Source: Candidatus Devosia phytovorans (GTDB lineage Bacteria > Pseudomonadota > Alphaproteobacteria > Rhizobiales > Devosiaceae). From it: DNA of 64,000 nt. Below are positions 16,560-25,723 of this stretch, piece by piece. Numbering within the stretch: position 1 is the stretch's first letter; each line of letters begins with the position of its first letter. Location of the stretch: positions 4,221,001 through 4,285,000 of the forward strand of contig CP119312.1 of the NCBI GenBank assembly GCA_029202405.1, given 5' to 3'. Under the pieces are notes generated by a model. That model was not told where the DNA came from. It saw nothing but the letters and a program-made list of their open reading frames with translations, and made no database searches. The translations under genes were made by a program, and so were the position numbers.

Positions 16560-16931
16560 CTAGTCGTTCCAGAGCTCGAGCTGCTGCGCGGCGGTAGGCT
16601 CGATTGCCAACGACAGTCGATTGGCTTCCCAGGTAAACTGATCGATCGGAACGATCACATCGCCATCAACGTAACCAGCGGCCTGTTCGAAATCGACAAC
16701 CAGGGCGGTCGCGGTGGTCGCGTCGGTTCCCAGCACGGCTTCGATTTCACCAATCTTGGTGCCTGCTGCGTCGTAAAGATCCCAGTCCTCTATCTGGTCA
16801 ACCGTGCTGTTGAATGCAGCTACCTGCGCATTGTCCTCTAGCTCGACCCACGGGGCCTGAGCCTGTGCCACTGCGGGTGCCGCGACAAAAAGAGCGACGA
16901 CGGTAAGAAGTGGGAAAGTTGCTTTTTTCAT
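16560..16931 (-). CDS. Exported PRC-barrel domain protein
   Basis: A 123-residue protein with a signal peptide (MKKATFPLLTVVALFVAAPAVAQA) and one PRC-barrel-like beta domain (DWDLYDAAGTKIGEIEAVLG, then VVDFEQAAGYVDGDVIVP). Likely periplasmic. Such proteins are common in Hyphomicrobiales and stress-linked in some species, but the ligand is unknown. ATG at 16931 with GGAGA seven bases upstream; the longer open frame to 17249 has no ribosome site. Own terminator. Confidence 0.85.
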   Translation of the reverse strand: MKKATFPLLTVVALFVAAPAVAQAQAPWVELEDNAQVAAFNSTVDQIEDWDLYDAAGTKIGEIEAVLGTDATTATALVVDFEQAAGYVDGDVIVPIDQFTWEANRLSLAIEPTAAQQLELWND

Positions 16932-17151
16932 TCTAAGTCTCCGTTTGCTATGGGAGGACACGCCCCAGGCATCGCATGCGGTTGCCGGGCAAAATGTCGC
17001 AATAGTCGGCGCTGGGTGAGTGCCGCGGATCGCGGCCGTTGAAATGTAGATTAGGTGATCGCAACGCTGTGTAGATGGACCTGTTCCGGTCGTGAGTGCT
17101 TCAGCACGCTTGGCCCTGGCGTGACGGTTGCTGTCTCTCCCATTTAACCGT

Positions 17152-17209
17152 GATGTCCGCTTTCGGGAATGAGGGAAGGTCCGTAAAGCGACCGGAGCGG
17201 GGCGCATTG
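17152..17209 (+). repeat. Dispersed intergenic repeat, copy E
   Basis: Begins GATGTCCGCTTTCGGGAA and ends GACCGGAGCGGGGCGCATTG, directly past the stop of the leftward monooxygenase gene at 17216. Confidence 0.65.
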
Positions 17210-17215
17210 CTGAGC

Positions 17216-18544
17216 TCAAAACGATCCAGCCAAACTCAGGGCTTCGCACAAGCCAAGTCGCAGGCGAAGAGTAGACCGATGATCTACAGCGAACAGTGCC
17301 TTGGCAACGAGCGCTGGGATGACCAGATCGACAAAGCTCTTCAGGTCGGCAGGCATGACGGGAGCCATGACGTTGAAACCGTCGGCTGCGCCACTTTCGA
17401 ACCAGAGCTGCATAGTGTGGGCAATATCGTCACCCGTACCAACGGCGAGCATATGCCCCCTCCCACTTGCAAGACGCATCAGCAGTTGCCGCAAGCTCAA
17501 GCCTTCGCGGCGGGCAATATTGACCAGAACGGCGACGCGGCTTTGGCTAGACTGGCTTTGCGTGGCATTGGCGCCGACGCCGTCGGGTAGTGGAGCGTCG
17601 AGATCGGCCTGCGAGAGGTCGGCGCCCAGGAATTCGGAGAGCTTGGCCAGCACGTGCTCGATGACCATGAAACTGTTCATCTGCGCCAGTCTGTCCTCTG
17701 CCTGCTGCCTTGTGGGGGCGGCGATGGGCACAATGCCGGGATAGATCAAAAGGCTCTCGGGCGCGCGGCCATGCCGGTCGGCCCGTGCCTTCATGTCCTT
17801 GTAGAAAGCTTGCGCGTCAGCAAGGTCGGACTGCACGGTGAAAACCATGTCGGCATAGCGGGCGGCAAAATCCCGTCCTGCCTCGGAAGCACCGGCTTGC
17901 GCCAGGATCGGCCGGCACTGCGGTGAGCGCGGCACGTTGAGCGGCCCGCGGCTACGCACGAAGGGGCCATCGTGGTTGATGGGCTGCACCTTGGCGAGAT
18001 CGAGATAGCGGCCTGATTGTTTGTCAGCGATGCGGGCATCTGTTTGCCACGACTCCCAGAGGGCAATTACCGCTTCGGTGACGTCGGCGGCGCGGGCGTA
18101 GCGCTCGGCATGATTGGGCATGGCATCGAGCCCGAAGTTATAGGCCTCAAGCGGATTGGACGAGGTGACGATATTCCAGCCTGCCCGGCCCTTGCTGATG
18201 TGATCAAGTGAGGCAAAGCGCCGGGCGAGGTGAAACGGGTGATCAAAGCTGGTCGAGGCGGTGCCGATGAGCCCGATGCGGCTGGTGACTGATGCTAGGG
18301 CCGAGAGGATGACGACAGGGTCCATCGCGTCGGACAGGTGTCGGTCGGCGCTTTGCTGTAGGGCCAGCACGTCGCCCAGGAACAGGGCATCGAAGCCACC
18401 ATTCTCGGCGCGACGCGCCGTATCGATCCAATAGTCCAGATCCGTGGAGGCGAGTGCATTGCTCTCGGGCATGCGCCAGCCGGCCTCATGGCTGCCCAGC
18501 CCGAAGATGACGGCATTGAGTCCCATGCGCCGGCTTTTGCTCAT
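17216..18544 (-). CDS. LLM-class flavin-dependent monooxygenase (NtaA/SnaA/DszA type)
   Basis: A 442-residue TIM-barrel flavin monooxygenase. Family marks: GWRMPESNA near the N-terminus, GGFDALFLGD, SFDHPFHLARRFASLDHISKGRAGWNIVTS across residues 100-130, and QAGASEAGRDFAARYAD. It needs FMNH2 from a separate reductase; none is adjacent. Last gene of the TPP-riboswitch operon, overlapping thiY by 4 bp (ATGA), so it likely acts on a thiamine- or pyrimidine-related compound or its oxidation product. The substrate is inferred only from context. Confidence 0.88.
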   Translation of the reverse strand: MSKSRRMGLNAVIFGLGSHEAGWRMPESNALASTDLDYWIDTARRAENGGFDALFLGDVLALQQSADRHLSDAMDPVVILSALASVTSRIGLIGTASTSFDHPFHLARRFASLDHISKGRAGWNIVTSSNPLEAYNFGLDAMPNHAERYARAADVTEAVIALWESWQTDARIADKQSGRYLDLAKVQPINHDGPFVRSRGPLNVPRSPQCRPILAQAGASEAGRDFAARYADMVFTVQSDLADAQAFYKDMKARADRHGRAPESLLIYPGIVPIAAPTRQQAEDRLAQMNSFMVIEHVLAKLSEFLGADLSQADLDAPLPDGVGANATQSQSSQSRVAVLVNIARREGLSLRQLLMRLASGRGHMLAVGTGDDIAHTMQLWFESGAADGFNVMAPVMPADLKSFVDLVIPALVAKALFAVDHRSTLRLRLGLCEALSLAGSF

Positions 18545-19548
18545 CGCGTGGTGCCGAGATAGTCGTTGGAATAGTAGGTGCGAAAATCGGGCTTGGTCGC
18601 AATAGGCGCGCCATTGCCGTCCTTGAGGATTCCGGCCTCGAAGAGGAAGGTGCCGATGGCGTCCATCTTGGCGGGTTCAATCGTGCCGATGGCGCCGCTT
18701 TCGGCCTTGAGATAGTGGCCGTCGATAAGGGCTTGAAGCGAGGCGCGGACGAAATCGCGGTCGAGCAGGACGTCGGCATTGGCGGCGACTAGAATGTCGG
18801 TGGCTTCGTCGGGGTGGGCGACGGCATAGTCATAGCCGCGCTGGCTGGCGCTGATGAAGGCCTTGGCCGTTTCGGCATTGTCGGCAAGATAGGCGCTGCT
18901 GGTGCCGATGAAATTGGTGTGCTGGTCGGGCACGCCGAAATCGGCATAACGGAATGCGCGCTGCGCCGGGCCGTCGCGCTCTGCCTTGACGCCTTCCCAG
19001 GTATAGACCTCGAGGGTGAAATCGACGGCACTATTGGCGAGGGCCTCATAGGCCGAGGTGCCAAGTGTGACGGTTTCGAATTCCCCGGTGCCGCCATCGT
19101 GGCGAATGATCGTGTCGATGAGCGCCGTTTCCCAGGCGCTGCCGAAGCCGCCATAGGTCTTGCCGTCGAGATCGCTGGGCGTCCCGATGTCTTGCCGGTC
19201 GGCATTGAATACGAGGCGCCCGGTTTCGGTCTGGACCAGGGCATAGGTGGCGACGAGATCGGCGCCGGCCGTGCGTTGGGTGAAAAGCCCGATTGAGCCG
19301 AGAATTCCAAAATCGGCGACATGATTGGCGACCAGCGTACCCGCGGAAGTATCGGTATAGGCTAGGATTTCGACAGCGAGACCGGCCTCGTCATAGAACC
19401 CCTTGGCGTCCGCCACATAGAGGCCGATGTGATTGGTATTGGGCGTCCAGTCGAGGGCAATGGTGACGGGAACAGGTTGGGCAAAAGCCGGTGTTATGAC
19501 CAGACTGGCCGCAAGGCCGATAGTCGGGATCAGGCGGAAAAGGGGCAT
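18541..19548 (-). CDS. thiY: Periplasmic binding protein of a thiamine-precursor ABC importer
   Basis: A 335-residue NMT1/THI5-like binding protein with a signal peptide ending near AFAQP, then VTIALDWTPNTNHIGLYVA, the typical N-terminal strand of pyrimidine-precursor (HMP/FAMP) binders. It would carry a hydroxymethylpyrimidine-type compound to ThiX/ThiZ. SD GGAGG is eight bases before the ATG. The riboswitch and YkoF in the same operon support the thiamine assignment. Confidence 0.88.
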   Translation of the reverse strand: MPLFRLIPTIGLAASLVITPAFAQPVPVTIALDWTPNTNHIGLYVADAKGFYDEAGLAVEILAYTDTSAGTLVANHVADFGILGSIGLFTQRTAGADLVATYALVQTETGRLVFNADRQDIGTPSDLDGKTYGGFGSAWETALIDTIIRHDGGTGEFETVTLGTSAYEALANSAVDFTLEVYTWEGVKAERDGPAQRAFRYADFGVPDQHTNFIGTSSAYLADNAETAKAFISASQRGYDYAVAHPDEATDILVAANADVLLDRDFVRASLQALIDGHYLKAESGAIGTIEPAKMDAIGTFLFEAGILKDGNGAPIATKPDFRTYYSNDYLGTTR

Positions 19549-19551
19549 GGT

Positions 19552-20301
19552 TTAGTCCTCCGGATTGAGCAGGGTCTGCAAGATTTCGGCTTCAATGGCG
19601 GCACGGGCGGGTGATCCGATGCCCCTGCTGGAATGATCGAGCGGAACGGAAAATTCGCGGACAACGCGGGCTGGGCGGGCCGACAGCACATAGATGCGGT
19701 CGGAGAGGAGCACGGCCTCGCGCACGTCGTGGGTAATGAGGAGGACCGTCCAGCGGTGGCGGGTCCACATATTGGCGAGCCAGCGCTGCATCTGGGCGCG
19801 GGTCAGCGCATCAAGCGCCCCGAAGGGTTCATCGAGCAGGAGCATGGGGCGCTGCTGGACCACGGTGCGGAGCAAGGCGGCGCGCTGGCGCATCCCGCCG
19901 GAAAGCTGGGCGGGATAGTGTTGCTCGAAACCGGTAAGACCAAATTCGGCAAACAGTGGAGCGACCCTGGCGCGGGCTAGTGGGCGGCTGAGGCCCTGAA
20001 TTTCCAAGCCAAGCGTGGTGTTGTCGATGATGCGGCGCCAGGGCATGAGGGCATCACCCTGCGGCATGAAGGCAAAGCGGTCCTGGGTTGGGGAAAGTGG
20101 CCGTCCATCGAAGAGCACTTGGCCAGAACCGGGCCTGGTGGCGCCGGTGAGCAATTGCAGAATAGTGGACTTGCCGGCGCCGGAAGGTCCGAGGATGGAG
20201 ACAAATTCGCCTGGCTGAACGCTGAGGCTGATATCGGCAAGGACATCGGTGGGCCCAAAGCTCTTGCGCAGGTTTTTGAGGTCAAGACGCGCCGGGATCA
20301 T
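19552..20301 (-). CDS. thiZ: ATP-binding subunit of the thiamine-precursor importer
   Basis: A 249-residue ABC ATPase: Walker A GPSGAGKST, Q-loop in FAFMPQGDAL, signature LSGGMRQR, Walker B LLLDEPFGALD and switch His in ITHDVREA. Close in form to SsuB/TauB/ThiZ ATPases. Start at 20301 overlaps the permease stop by 4 bp; the longer open frame lies inside the permease gene. Confidence 0.9.
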   Translation of the reverse strand: MIPARLDLKNLRKSFGPTDVLADISLSVQPGEFVSILGPSGAGKSTILQLLTGATRPGSGQVLFDGRPLSPTQDRFAFMPQGDALMPWRRIIDNTTLGLEIQGLSRPLARARVAPLFAEFGLTGFEQHYPAQLSGGMRQRAALLRTVVQQRPMLLLDEPFGALDALTRAQMQRWLANMWTRHRWTVLLITHDVREAVLLSDRIYVLSARPARVVREFSVPLDHSSRGIGSPARAAIEAEILQTLLNPED

Positions 20302-21095
20302 GGTCGGGTCTCCGTCAGCCGAGCCCATGGCATGGCGGTGCGTTGCAGCAGCACGGTGGCACCGAACAGCAGAAGCGTCAGTGTGGCGCTGACGAAAACC
20401 GCCGCCAGCACGAGATCGGGGCGGAAGTTGTTTTTGGCATTGAGGATGTAGATTCCAAGGCCCCGGGCGGCGCCGGCATATTCGGCAAAGATGGCGCCTA
20501 CCACGGCATAGGTGATGGAAATGCGTAGACCGGCAAAGAAATAGGGCAAGGCCGAGGGCAGCCGGGCCATGACGAAAATGCGCCAGGGCGAGGCTCCCAT
20601 CGAGGCAAGCAGAGCCGAGATATTGCGGTCGGTGGCTTGGTAACCCTGCGCCAGGGCAACGAGCATGGGGAAGAAGGTAACGAGCGCCACCAGGACGATT
20701 TTGGGCGTCAGCCCGAAACCGAACCACAAGACGATCAATGGCGCTATGGCAACCAGCGGCAGGGTCTGGGTGATGATGAAAACGGGAAACAGCGCGCGGC
20801 GGAGCGGTCGGAAAAAATCGATGAGGATCGAGAAGAGAAAGGCGGCCATGAGCGACGAGGCAAAGCCGAATGTGGTGGCCTGAAGCGTTGCGAGGCTATG
20901 GCGGGCCAGGGCCTCACGCTGCTCGAACCCTTGCATGATGATGCGCGACGGGGCGGGCAAGGCGGTGGGCGAAATGCCCGAAAGCTGCACATAGGCTTCC
21001 CAGCCAAAGATCAGTGCGGAGAGTGAAGCGACGGCGGGGCCGGCATGGCGGAAAAAGCGCGCGAGCATGCGCGGCAAGGCGGAGACGTTCGACAT
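20298..21095 (-). CDS. thiX: Permease subunit of the thiamine-precursor importer
   Basis: A 265-residue binding-protein-dependent permease of the SsuC/ThiX family with about six membrane segments. The EAA-type cytoplasmic loop that docks the ATPase is ASMGASPWRIFVMARLPSALP (near residues 165-185). It lies between ykoF and thiZ in the operon. Confidence 0.9.
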   Translation of the reverse strand: MSNVSALPRMLARFFRHAGPAVASLSALIFGWEAYVQLSGISPTALPAPSRIIMQGFEQREALARHSLATLQATTFGFASSLMAAFLFSILIDFFRPLRRALFPVFIITQTLPLVAIAPLIVLWFGFGLTPKIVLVALVTFFPMLVALAQGYQATDRNISALLASMGASPWRIFVMARLPSALPYFFAGLRISITYAVVGAIFAEYAGAARGLGIYILNAKNNFRPDLVLAAVFVSATLTLLLFGATVLLQRTAMPWARLTETRP

Positions 21096-21110
21096 GAATC
21101 GGCCTTCCGT

Positions 21111-21719
21111 TCAGCGCGCGCTGGGGCTGTTGGCCGAAACCGTCAGATCGATCGTGACATGGCCTTGCGGCGGGCCGAAGCGGCAGAAGGCCTGCTCGAC
21201 CGTGGCAAAGAGGGCGCCGGTATCGCCATTGAGCTTGGTGGCGAGATGCTTGGACTTTTCGAACGTGCCCGACTGCTTGAGGAAGTCGATGCAACCATAG
21301 ATCTCCTCCATATGGTTGCCTTCGCCCAGCACGTAGAGCGACAGCTGGGCGACTGAAAACACGCCCATATCCGGCGCGTTGCGCACGGCGGATAGCGCCG
21401 CGGCCTGCCGTTCGGCCAATGGCGCGACCGGGCCGTCGAAATGGGGCGAATTGCAGATGGCATCGTCGGGCTCGCCGGGGCAGCCGCGCGAAATGGTCGC
21501 CGAGAGGACGCAATGCTTACCGTTTAGGGCCGCCGCGCTGAACAGATCGCGCAGGACCGGGAACAGCTCTTCGGGCGGGCCGACCAAGAGCGTTGAAATA
21601 TCATCGGTCTCGATGCGCAACCGGTCCCGATAGGGATCGAGCGCGACAAGGGCGCTCGTGATGACGCCGACGAAATCGTCGGTCATGGGATAAAGAGAAA
21701 TCTGTGCGCCCGAAAACAT
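21111..21719 (-). CDS. ykoF: YkoF-like HMP/thiamine-binding protein
   Basis: A 202-residue protein with two copies of the YkoF/Ygl-like ferredoxin-type fold: the first begins AQISLYPMTDDFVGVITSAL, the second AQLSLYVLGEGNHMEEIYGCIDFLK. YkoF binds thiamine or its pyrimidine part in the cytoplasm. First gene behind the TPP riboswitch, whose 3' end lies a few bases before the ATG at 21719. Confidence 0.9.
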   Translation of the reverse strand: MFSGAQISLYPMTDDFVGVITSALVALDPYRDRLRIETDDISTLLVGPPEELFPVLRDLFSAAALNGKHCVLSATISRGCPGEPDDAICNSPHFDGPVAPLAERQAAALSAVRNAPDMGVFSVAQLSLYVLGEGNHMEEIYGCIDFLKQSGTFEKSKHLATKLNGDTGALFATVEQAFCRFGPPQGHVTIDLTVSANSPSAR

Positions 21720-21725
21720 GGCCCG

Positions 21726-21812
21726 CCTCGCTCCGCTGGTATTACCCAGATCAGCTATAGGGTCCGAAGGCTTTGCGCCCTCATCTCAGCCCCGACCTAC
21801 GGAGCACCCCTG
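21726..21812 (-). ncRNA. TPP (THI-box) riboswitch
   Basis: On the minus strand the leader shows AGGGGTGCTCCG, then GGGGCTGAGATGAGG, and CTGATCTGGGTAATACCAG, which match the thi-box core in order and spacing. It ends about 6 bases from the ykoF start codon, so thiamine pyrophosphate probably blocks translation by hiding the ribosome site. Confidence 0.93.
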
Positions 21813-21894
21813 TGGATAGGCGCACCATAGTCGCAGCCGGTCGTCGAATGCAAGCCTGCCTATACGGGAGGTGCGCGCATGGCTTGGCGCGGGC

Positions 21895-21948
21895 ACGTCG
21901 GCTTTTGGGTGTAGCTCCGGTGTGCGCAGCGACCGGAATGGCGCGCTT
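21895..21948 (+). repeat. Dispersed intergenic repeat, copy F
   Basis: Contains ACGTCGGCTTTTGGGTG and GCGACCGGAATGGCGCGC. It sits between the divergent thiamine and peptide-transporter operons; the remaining bases of 21813-22096 hold no gene. Confidence 0.6.
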
Positions 21949-22096
21949 CTCAGACCGGAAGGTGAACTTCGATACCAACGTATCGGCAATTGCGCCGAAG
22001 TTGAACTGTTCAGGAGGCACGGTTCCCGCGACGATCCAGCTATCGATGAAAGACCGACCCGTCTGGCTCGGCTCCTCAGAGGATGGAAGGATGGCA

Positions 22097-23725
22097 ATGC
22101 AACACTCGCTTTTTCTATCGCCAGTGATGGCGTTTCTGATGGTGTCGACGCTGGGCGGCACGGCTATGGCGCAGACCGCTTTTGCGCCGGCCCCACTGAC
22201 CGCCGAAGAGGTCGGCGCCGGTCCGCGGCTGATTTATCTCCACAATGAATATCCCTCGACGCTCGATCCCCAGAACACCTCGGCCTTCGTCGGCCAACTG
22301 GCGATGGAGATGTTCGATACGCTCGTGACCTACGAGATCGATCCGGCGACCGGGATTGCCGACCAGACAAAGATCGTGCCGCGGCTCGCGACAAGCTGGG
22401 AACTCTCGGACGACAACAAGACGCTCACCTTCCATCTCAACCCGGCGGCAAAATTCTGGGATGGCTCGGCGGTGACGGCTGAGGACGTCTACTGGTCGAT
22501 CGAGCGGGCGCTTGTCGGGCGCATGGGCTGGGGCACGACGCAGATCGAGACCGGCGGCATTTTCGCTATCGACCAGATGGAGGTGGTCGATCCGCAGACG
22601 CTGAAAATCACCTATCCTGATGGGCTCGGCCGCTATTCGCTGCGCAACTTTGCTTCGATGTCCCTGACCGTCATGTCGAGAGCTGCCTGCGAGGCCGGGC
22701 GTTCGGCGGCGGATGAATGGTGCGTCGACTGGATCAAGACCAATGCCATGGGCTCCGGTCCATATATGCTGGGCGACCAGCAGAGCGGGGAATATATCAT
22801 TGCCGTGGCCAACAAGGATTATTGGGGCGATGCGAAGCCCTATTATTCCGAGGTGATGTTCCGAGTGGTGCCTGATGCGCAGACCCGCATGCTGCTGCTA
22901 GAAAGCGGCGAAGCGCAGATCGGCTTCCTGACGCCGAACGAATATTCGGTGCTGCAGAATTCGCCCAATGCCAAGGTCTTCTCGGTGCCCTCGCAGCAGG
23001 ACGTCGCCGTCTTGCGCTGGAAGCCGGAGGTGGCGCCATTCGACGATCCGAAAATCCGCGAAGCCGTGATCAAGGCCATCCCCTATGAGCGCCTGGTGTC
23101 CGAGGTTTGCCGCGGTTTCTGTACGCCGGTGCAAAACCTTGTCGGCGTCAACACACCCGGCTATGTCGCCGATCCGCTCTTTACCACCGATATCGAGGGG
23201 GCCAAGGCACTCGTCTCCGAGAGCACCTATGCCGGCAATGTGCCGGGCTTCGAGGTGCCGGTGGTCAATGGATCCACCAATATGGCGGCGGGCGTGATCA
23301 TTCAGGATGCGCTGCGCGAAATCGGTCTCGACATGCAGATCAAGCCGCTCACCCAGAATGCGTTCGATGACCTCGCCTGGGGCAAGCGCGACCTGAAGGT
23401 ATCCATCCACTCGATGGGTCCTTGGTGGAACGACTTCATGTACTGGACCTATTGGATGTATCGCACCGATAGCGCCACCAACCACATCCAGTATTCCAAC
23501 GCGACGCTGGACAAGGATGTGCTCGAGGCCCTGCTGATCCCGCAGGAAGACGAGGCCGACTACATGGTCCTGCAGGACGAAGTGCTCGACATCCTCAACG
23601 GCGAATACCTGGCGGCCCCACTGTTCCAGGTGAACTGGAACGCTGCTGTCGCCAGCAATGTCTGCAACGTCAACAAATTCCCGTGGGGCACCATCGCCTT
23701 CTCCTGGCTGCGCCCCTGCGCCTGA
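22097..23725 (+). CDS. ABC importer substrate-binding protein, family 5 (DppA/OppA type)
   Basis: A 542-residue periplasmic binding protein with a signal peptide (FLMVSTLGGTAMAQ) and the family 5 core: KIVPRLATSWELSDDNKTLTFHL, FWDGSAVTAEDVYWSIERAL, NAMGSGPYML. Start at ATG 22097 has GGAAGG six bases upstream; the long N-terminal part of the open frame would run through repeat copy F and is rejected. First gene of a 12-kb operon with hydrolases, so the ligand may be a cyclic amide or modified peptide rather than a dipeptide. It contains several Cys residues (for example VCRGFC), unusual for the family. Confidence 0.9.
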   Translation: MQHSLFLSPVMAFLMVSTLGGTAMAQTAFAPAPLTAEEVGAGPRLIYLHNEYPSTLDPQNTSAFVGQLAMEMFDTLVTYEIDPATGIADQTKIVPRLATSWELSDDNKTLTFHLNPAAKFWDGSAVTAEDVYWSIERALVGRMGWGTTQIETGGIFAIDQMEVVDPQTLKITYPDGLGRYSLRNFASMSLTVMSRAACEAGRSAADEWCVDWIKTNAMGSGPYMLGDQQSGEYIIAVANKDYWGDAKPYYSEVMFRVVPDAQTRMLLLESGEAQIGFLTPNEYSVLQNSPNAKVFSVPSQQDVAVLRWKPEVAPFDDPKIREAVIKAIPYERLVSEVCRGFCTPVQNLVGVNTPGYVADPLFTTDIEGAKALVSESTYAGNVPGFEVPVVNGSTNMAAGVIIQDALREIGLDMQIKPLTQNAFDDLAWGKRDLKVSIHSMGPWWNDFMYWTYWMYRTDSATNHIQYSNATLDKDVLEALLIPQEDEADYMVLQDEVLDILNGEYLAAPLFQVNWNAAVASNVCNVNKFPWGTIAFSWLRPCA

Positions 23726-23799
23726 TTTCTCCCTGCGACCCCGCCGCACAGAACCTCCATTCGGTGCGGAAACTCCTCCCTTATGCACGGAGACTGGCG

Positions 23800-24831
23800 A
23801 TGCGTATTCCTCCCCTGACGATCTACATCCTCCGGCGCGTGCTCATCAGCCTCGTCGTGCTTGTCGGCGTCTCGGCCATCGCCTTTTCCATGTCCTACCT
23901 TTTGCCCTCCGACCCCGTCACCAGCCGCTATCCCGATATCACCGACGCGCAGCGGGCCGAGATGCGGGCCCAGATGGGGCTCGATCAGCCGCTCATCGTT
24001 CAATATGCGCGCTATATGGAATCGGTTTTTCGGGGGGATTTCGGCAAGTCCTTCGGCACCGGCAATACGGTCGGGCAGGACCTTGCCATGCGCATCCCGG
24101 CGACGCTGGAGCTGGCGGTTTTCGGCATTGTCTTCGGGGTTCTCGTGGGTCTGCCCATGGGCATTCTGGGCGCGGTCTATCGCGGCAGCTGGATCGACCA
24201 GGTGATGCGGGTCAGCAACCTTCTAGCGCAGTCAATTCCCGCCTTCTGGCTGGGGGTCACCCTGATTTTCTGGCTCTACTTCCAACTGCGTGTCGTGCCG
24301 TCGCCGATCGGGCGATTGTCGCCCATGTTTACTGCGCCGGTCGGGATCACGGGCTTTTACACCGTGGACGCCATGCTGGCCGGACGGTGGGACGTGGCGT
24401 GGGCGGCGTTCCGCCAGTTGCTGTTACCCGCCTTCGTGCTGGGGCTTGGCGTGGTTTCACCCATTGCCCGCATCACCCGCGCGGCGATGAGTGACTCGCT
24501 CAAGGAAGACTACATCACCTTCGGGCGGGCGCTGGGGCTCAAATCCCGGCAATTAATCCTCGGCGATGCGTTTCGCGGCGCGATGATCCCGATCGTCACG
24601 ACCATGGGCTTCATCCTTGCCAATGTGCTGGCGGGGGCGGCGATCGTCGAGACGGTGTTCGCCTGGCCAGGACTTGGCCGTTACGCGGTTACCGCCATCA
24701 CCACCAGCGACATGGCGCCGGTTTCGACCTGCATCCTCCTCATCGCTTCGAGCGTAGCTATGGCCAATCTTCTCGTCGACATTTCCTACGCCTTCATCGA
24801 CCCCCGGATCCGCAATGAATATGCACAGTGA
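23800..24831 (+). CDS. ABC importer permease 1 (DppB type)
   Basis: A 343-residue inner-membrane permease with a first helix at residues 9-32, then LPSDPVTSRYPDITDAQRAEMRAQMGLDQPL, the DppB-type periplasmic stretch, and five further helices. The ATPase-docking loop is FGRALGLKSRQLILGDAFRGAM. ATG at 23800 with CGGAGA upstream; earlier frame positions overlap the binding-protein gene without a ribosome site. Confidence 0.9.
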   Translation: MRIPPLTIYILRRVLISLVVLVGVSAIAFSMSYLLPSDPVTSRYPDITDAQRAEMRAQMGLDQPLIVQYARYMESVFRGDFGKSFGTGNTVGQDLAMRIPATLELAVFGIVFGVLVGLPMGILGAVYRGSWIDQVMRVSNLLAQSIPAFWLGVTLIFWLYFQLRVVPSPIGRLSPMFTAPVGITGFYTVDAMLAGRWDVAWAAFRQLLLPAFVLGLGVVSPIARITRAAMSDSLKEDYITFGRALGLKSRQLILGDAFRGAMIPIVTTMGFILANVLAGAAIVETVFAWPGLGRYAVTAITTSDMAPVSTCILLIASSVAMANLLVDISYAFIDPRIRNEYAQ

Positions 24832-25720
24832 GCCGATGAACCTGCCCCTTCCCAAAGTGCAGAGCGCCCCAAAACTCTCGCTGTGGCGCCGCATCTATCA
24901 CGGCATCTTCGGCGGCGATGCGCTCGGCTTTTTCGGCGCGACGCTGCTCGCCCTGCTGCTTGTAGTCGCCATCATCGGGCCACTGCTGGTCACGCATGAT
25001 CCGCTGCTGACGACGCCCAAGACGCTGCTGCCGCCCTCGGGCGAAAACTGGCTTGGCACGGACCACTTCGGACGTGATGTGTTTTCGCGCACCGTCACCT
25101 CGCTGCGCATCGATTTCATCGTCGCCGGGCTTGGGGTTACGGGCGCGATCTTCGTCGGCTCCTTCCTGGGCCTCGTCTGCGGCTATGTCGGTGGCTGGTT
25201 CGACGAACTAGTCATGCGGCTTGTCGATATCGTCCAATCCTTTCCGCTGCTGCTGATCGCCATGGTGCTGATCCTCGTCATGGGGCCGGGCGTCGAGAGC
25301 ATCATTATCGTCACGGTGCTGATCAATATCCCGACCTATGCCCGCGTCATTCGAGGTGAGGCGCTGAGCCGCAAGACGCTCGAATATATCGATGCGGCGC
25401 GTTGCTCGGGGGCGAGCGAAGCCAGCATTCTTTTCCGGCACCTGATGCCGAATACGCTCTCACCGATCGTCGTCCATGGCAGCCTTAATCTTGCAGCAGC
25501 CGTCGGCAATGTTGCGGCGCTGTCCTTCCTCGGCGTCGGTATTCGTCCGCCCACGCCCGACCTTGGCGTTATGGTCGCTGAAGGCACGAACTATCTCATA
25601 CAGGGCGCCTGGTGGATGAGCATCGGGCCGGGTCTCGTCCTCGCTGCCACGATCTTCAGCCTTAATCTTGTCGGCGACTGCCTCGAAAGCCGTCTCGATC
25701 CCCGTCGGGCGGAGGGCTGA
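24815..25720 (+). CDS. ABC importer permease 2 (DppC type)
   Basis: A 301-residue permease. It has the N-terminal soluble lead, a helix at about 35-60, the DppC signature GENWLGTDHFGRDVFSR, and a docking loop EYIDAARCSGASEASILFRH. Overlaps the previous gene by 17 bp, in line with translational coupling. Start at 24815 or at the Met codon at 24836. Confidence 0.9.
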   Translation: MNMHSEPMNLPLPKVQSAPKLSLWRRIYHGIFGGDALGFFGATLLALLLVVAIIGPLLVTHDPLLTTPKTLLPPSGENWLGTDHFGRDVFSRTVTSLRIDFIVAGLGVTGAIFVGSFLGLVCGYVGGWFDELVMRLVDIVQSFPLLLIAMVLILVMGPGVESIIIVTVLINIPTYARVIRGEALSRKTLEYIDAARCSGASEASILFRHLMPNTLSPIVVHGSLNLAAAVGNVAALSFLGVGIRPPTPDLGVMVAEGTNYLIQGAWWMSIGPGLVLAATIFSLNLVGDCLESRLDPRRAEG

Positions 25721-25723
25721 GCC

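Noticed and set aside
21773..22096. N-terminal extension of the family 5 binding protein
   Set aside because: It would cross the riboswitch region and repeat copy F; the signal peptide starts at 22097 behind a good ribosome site.
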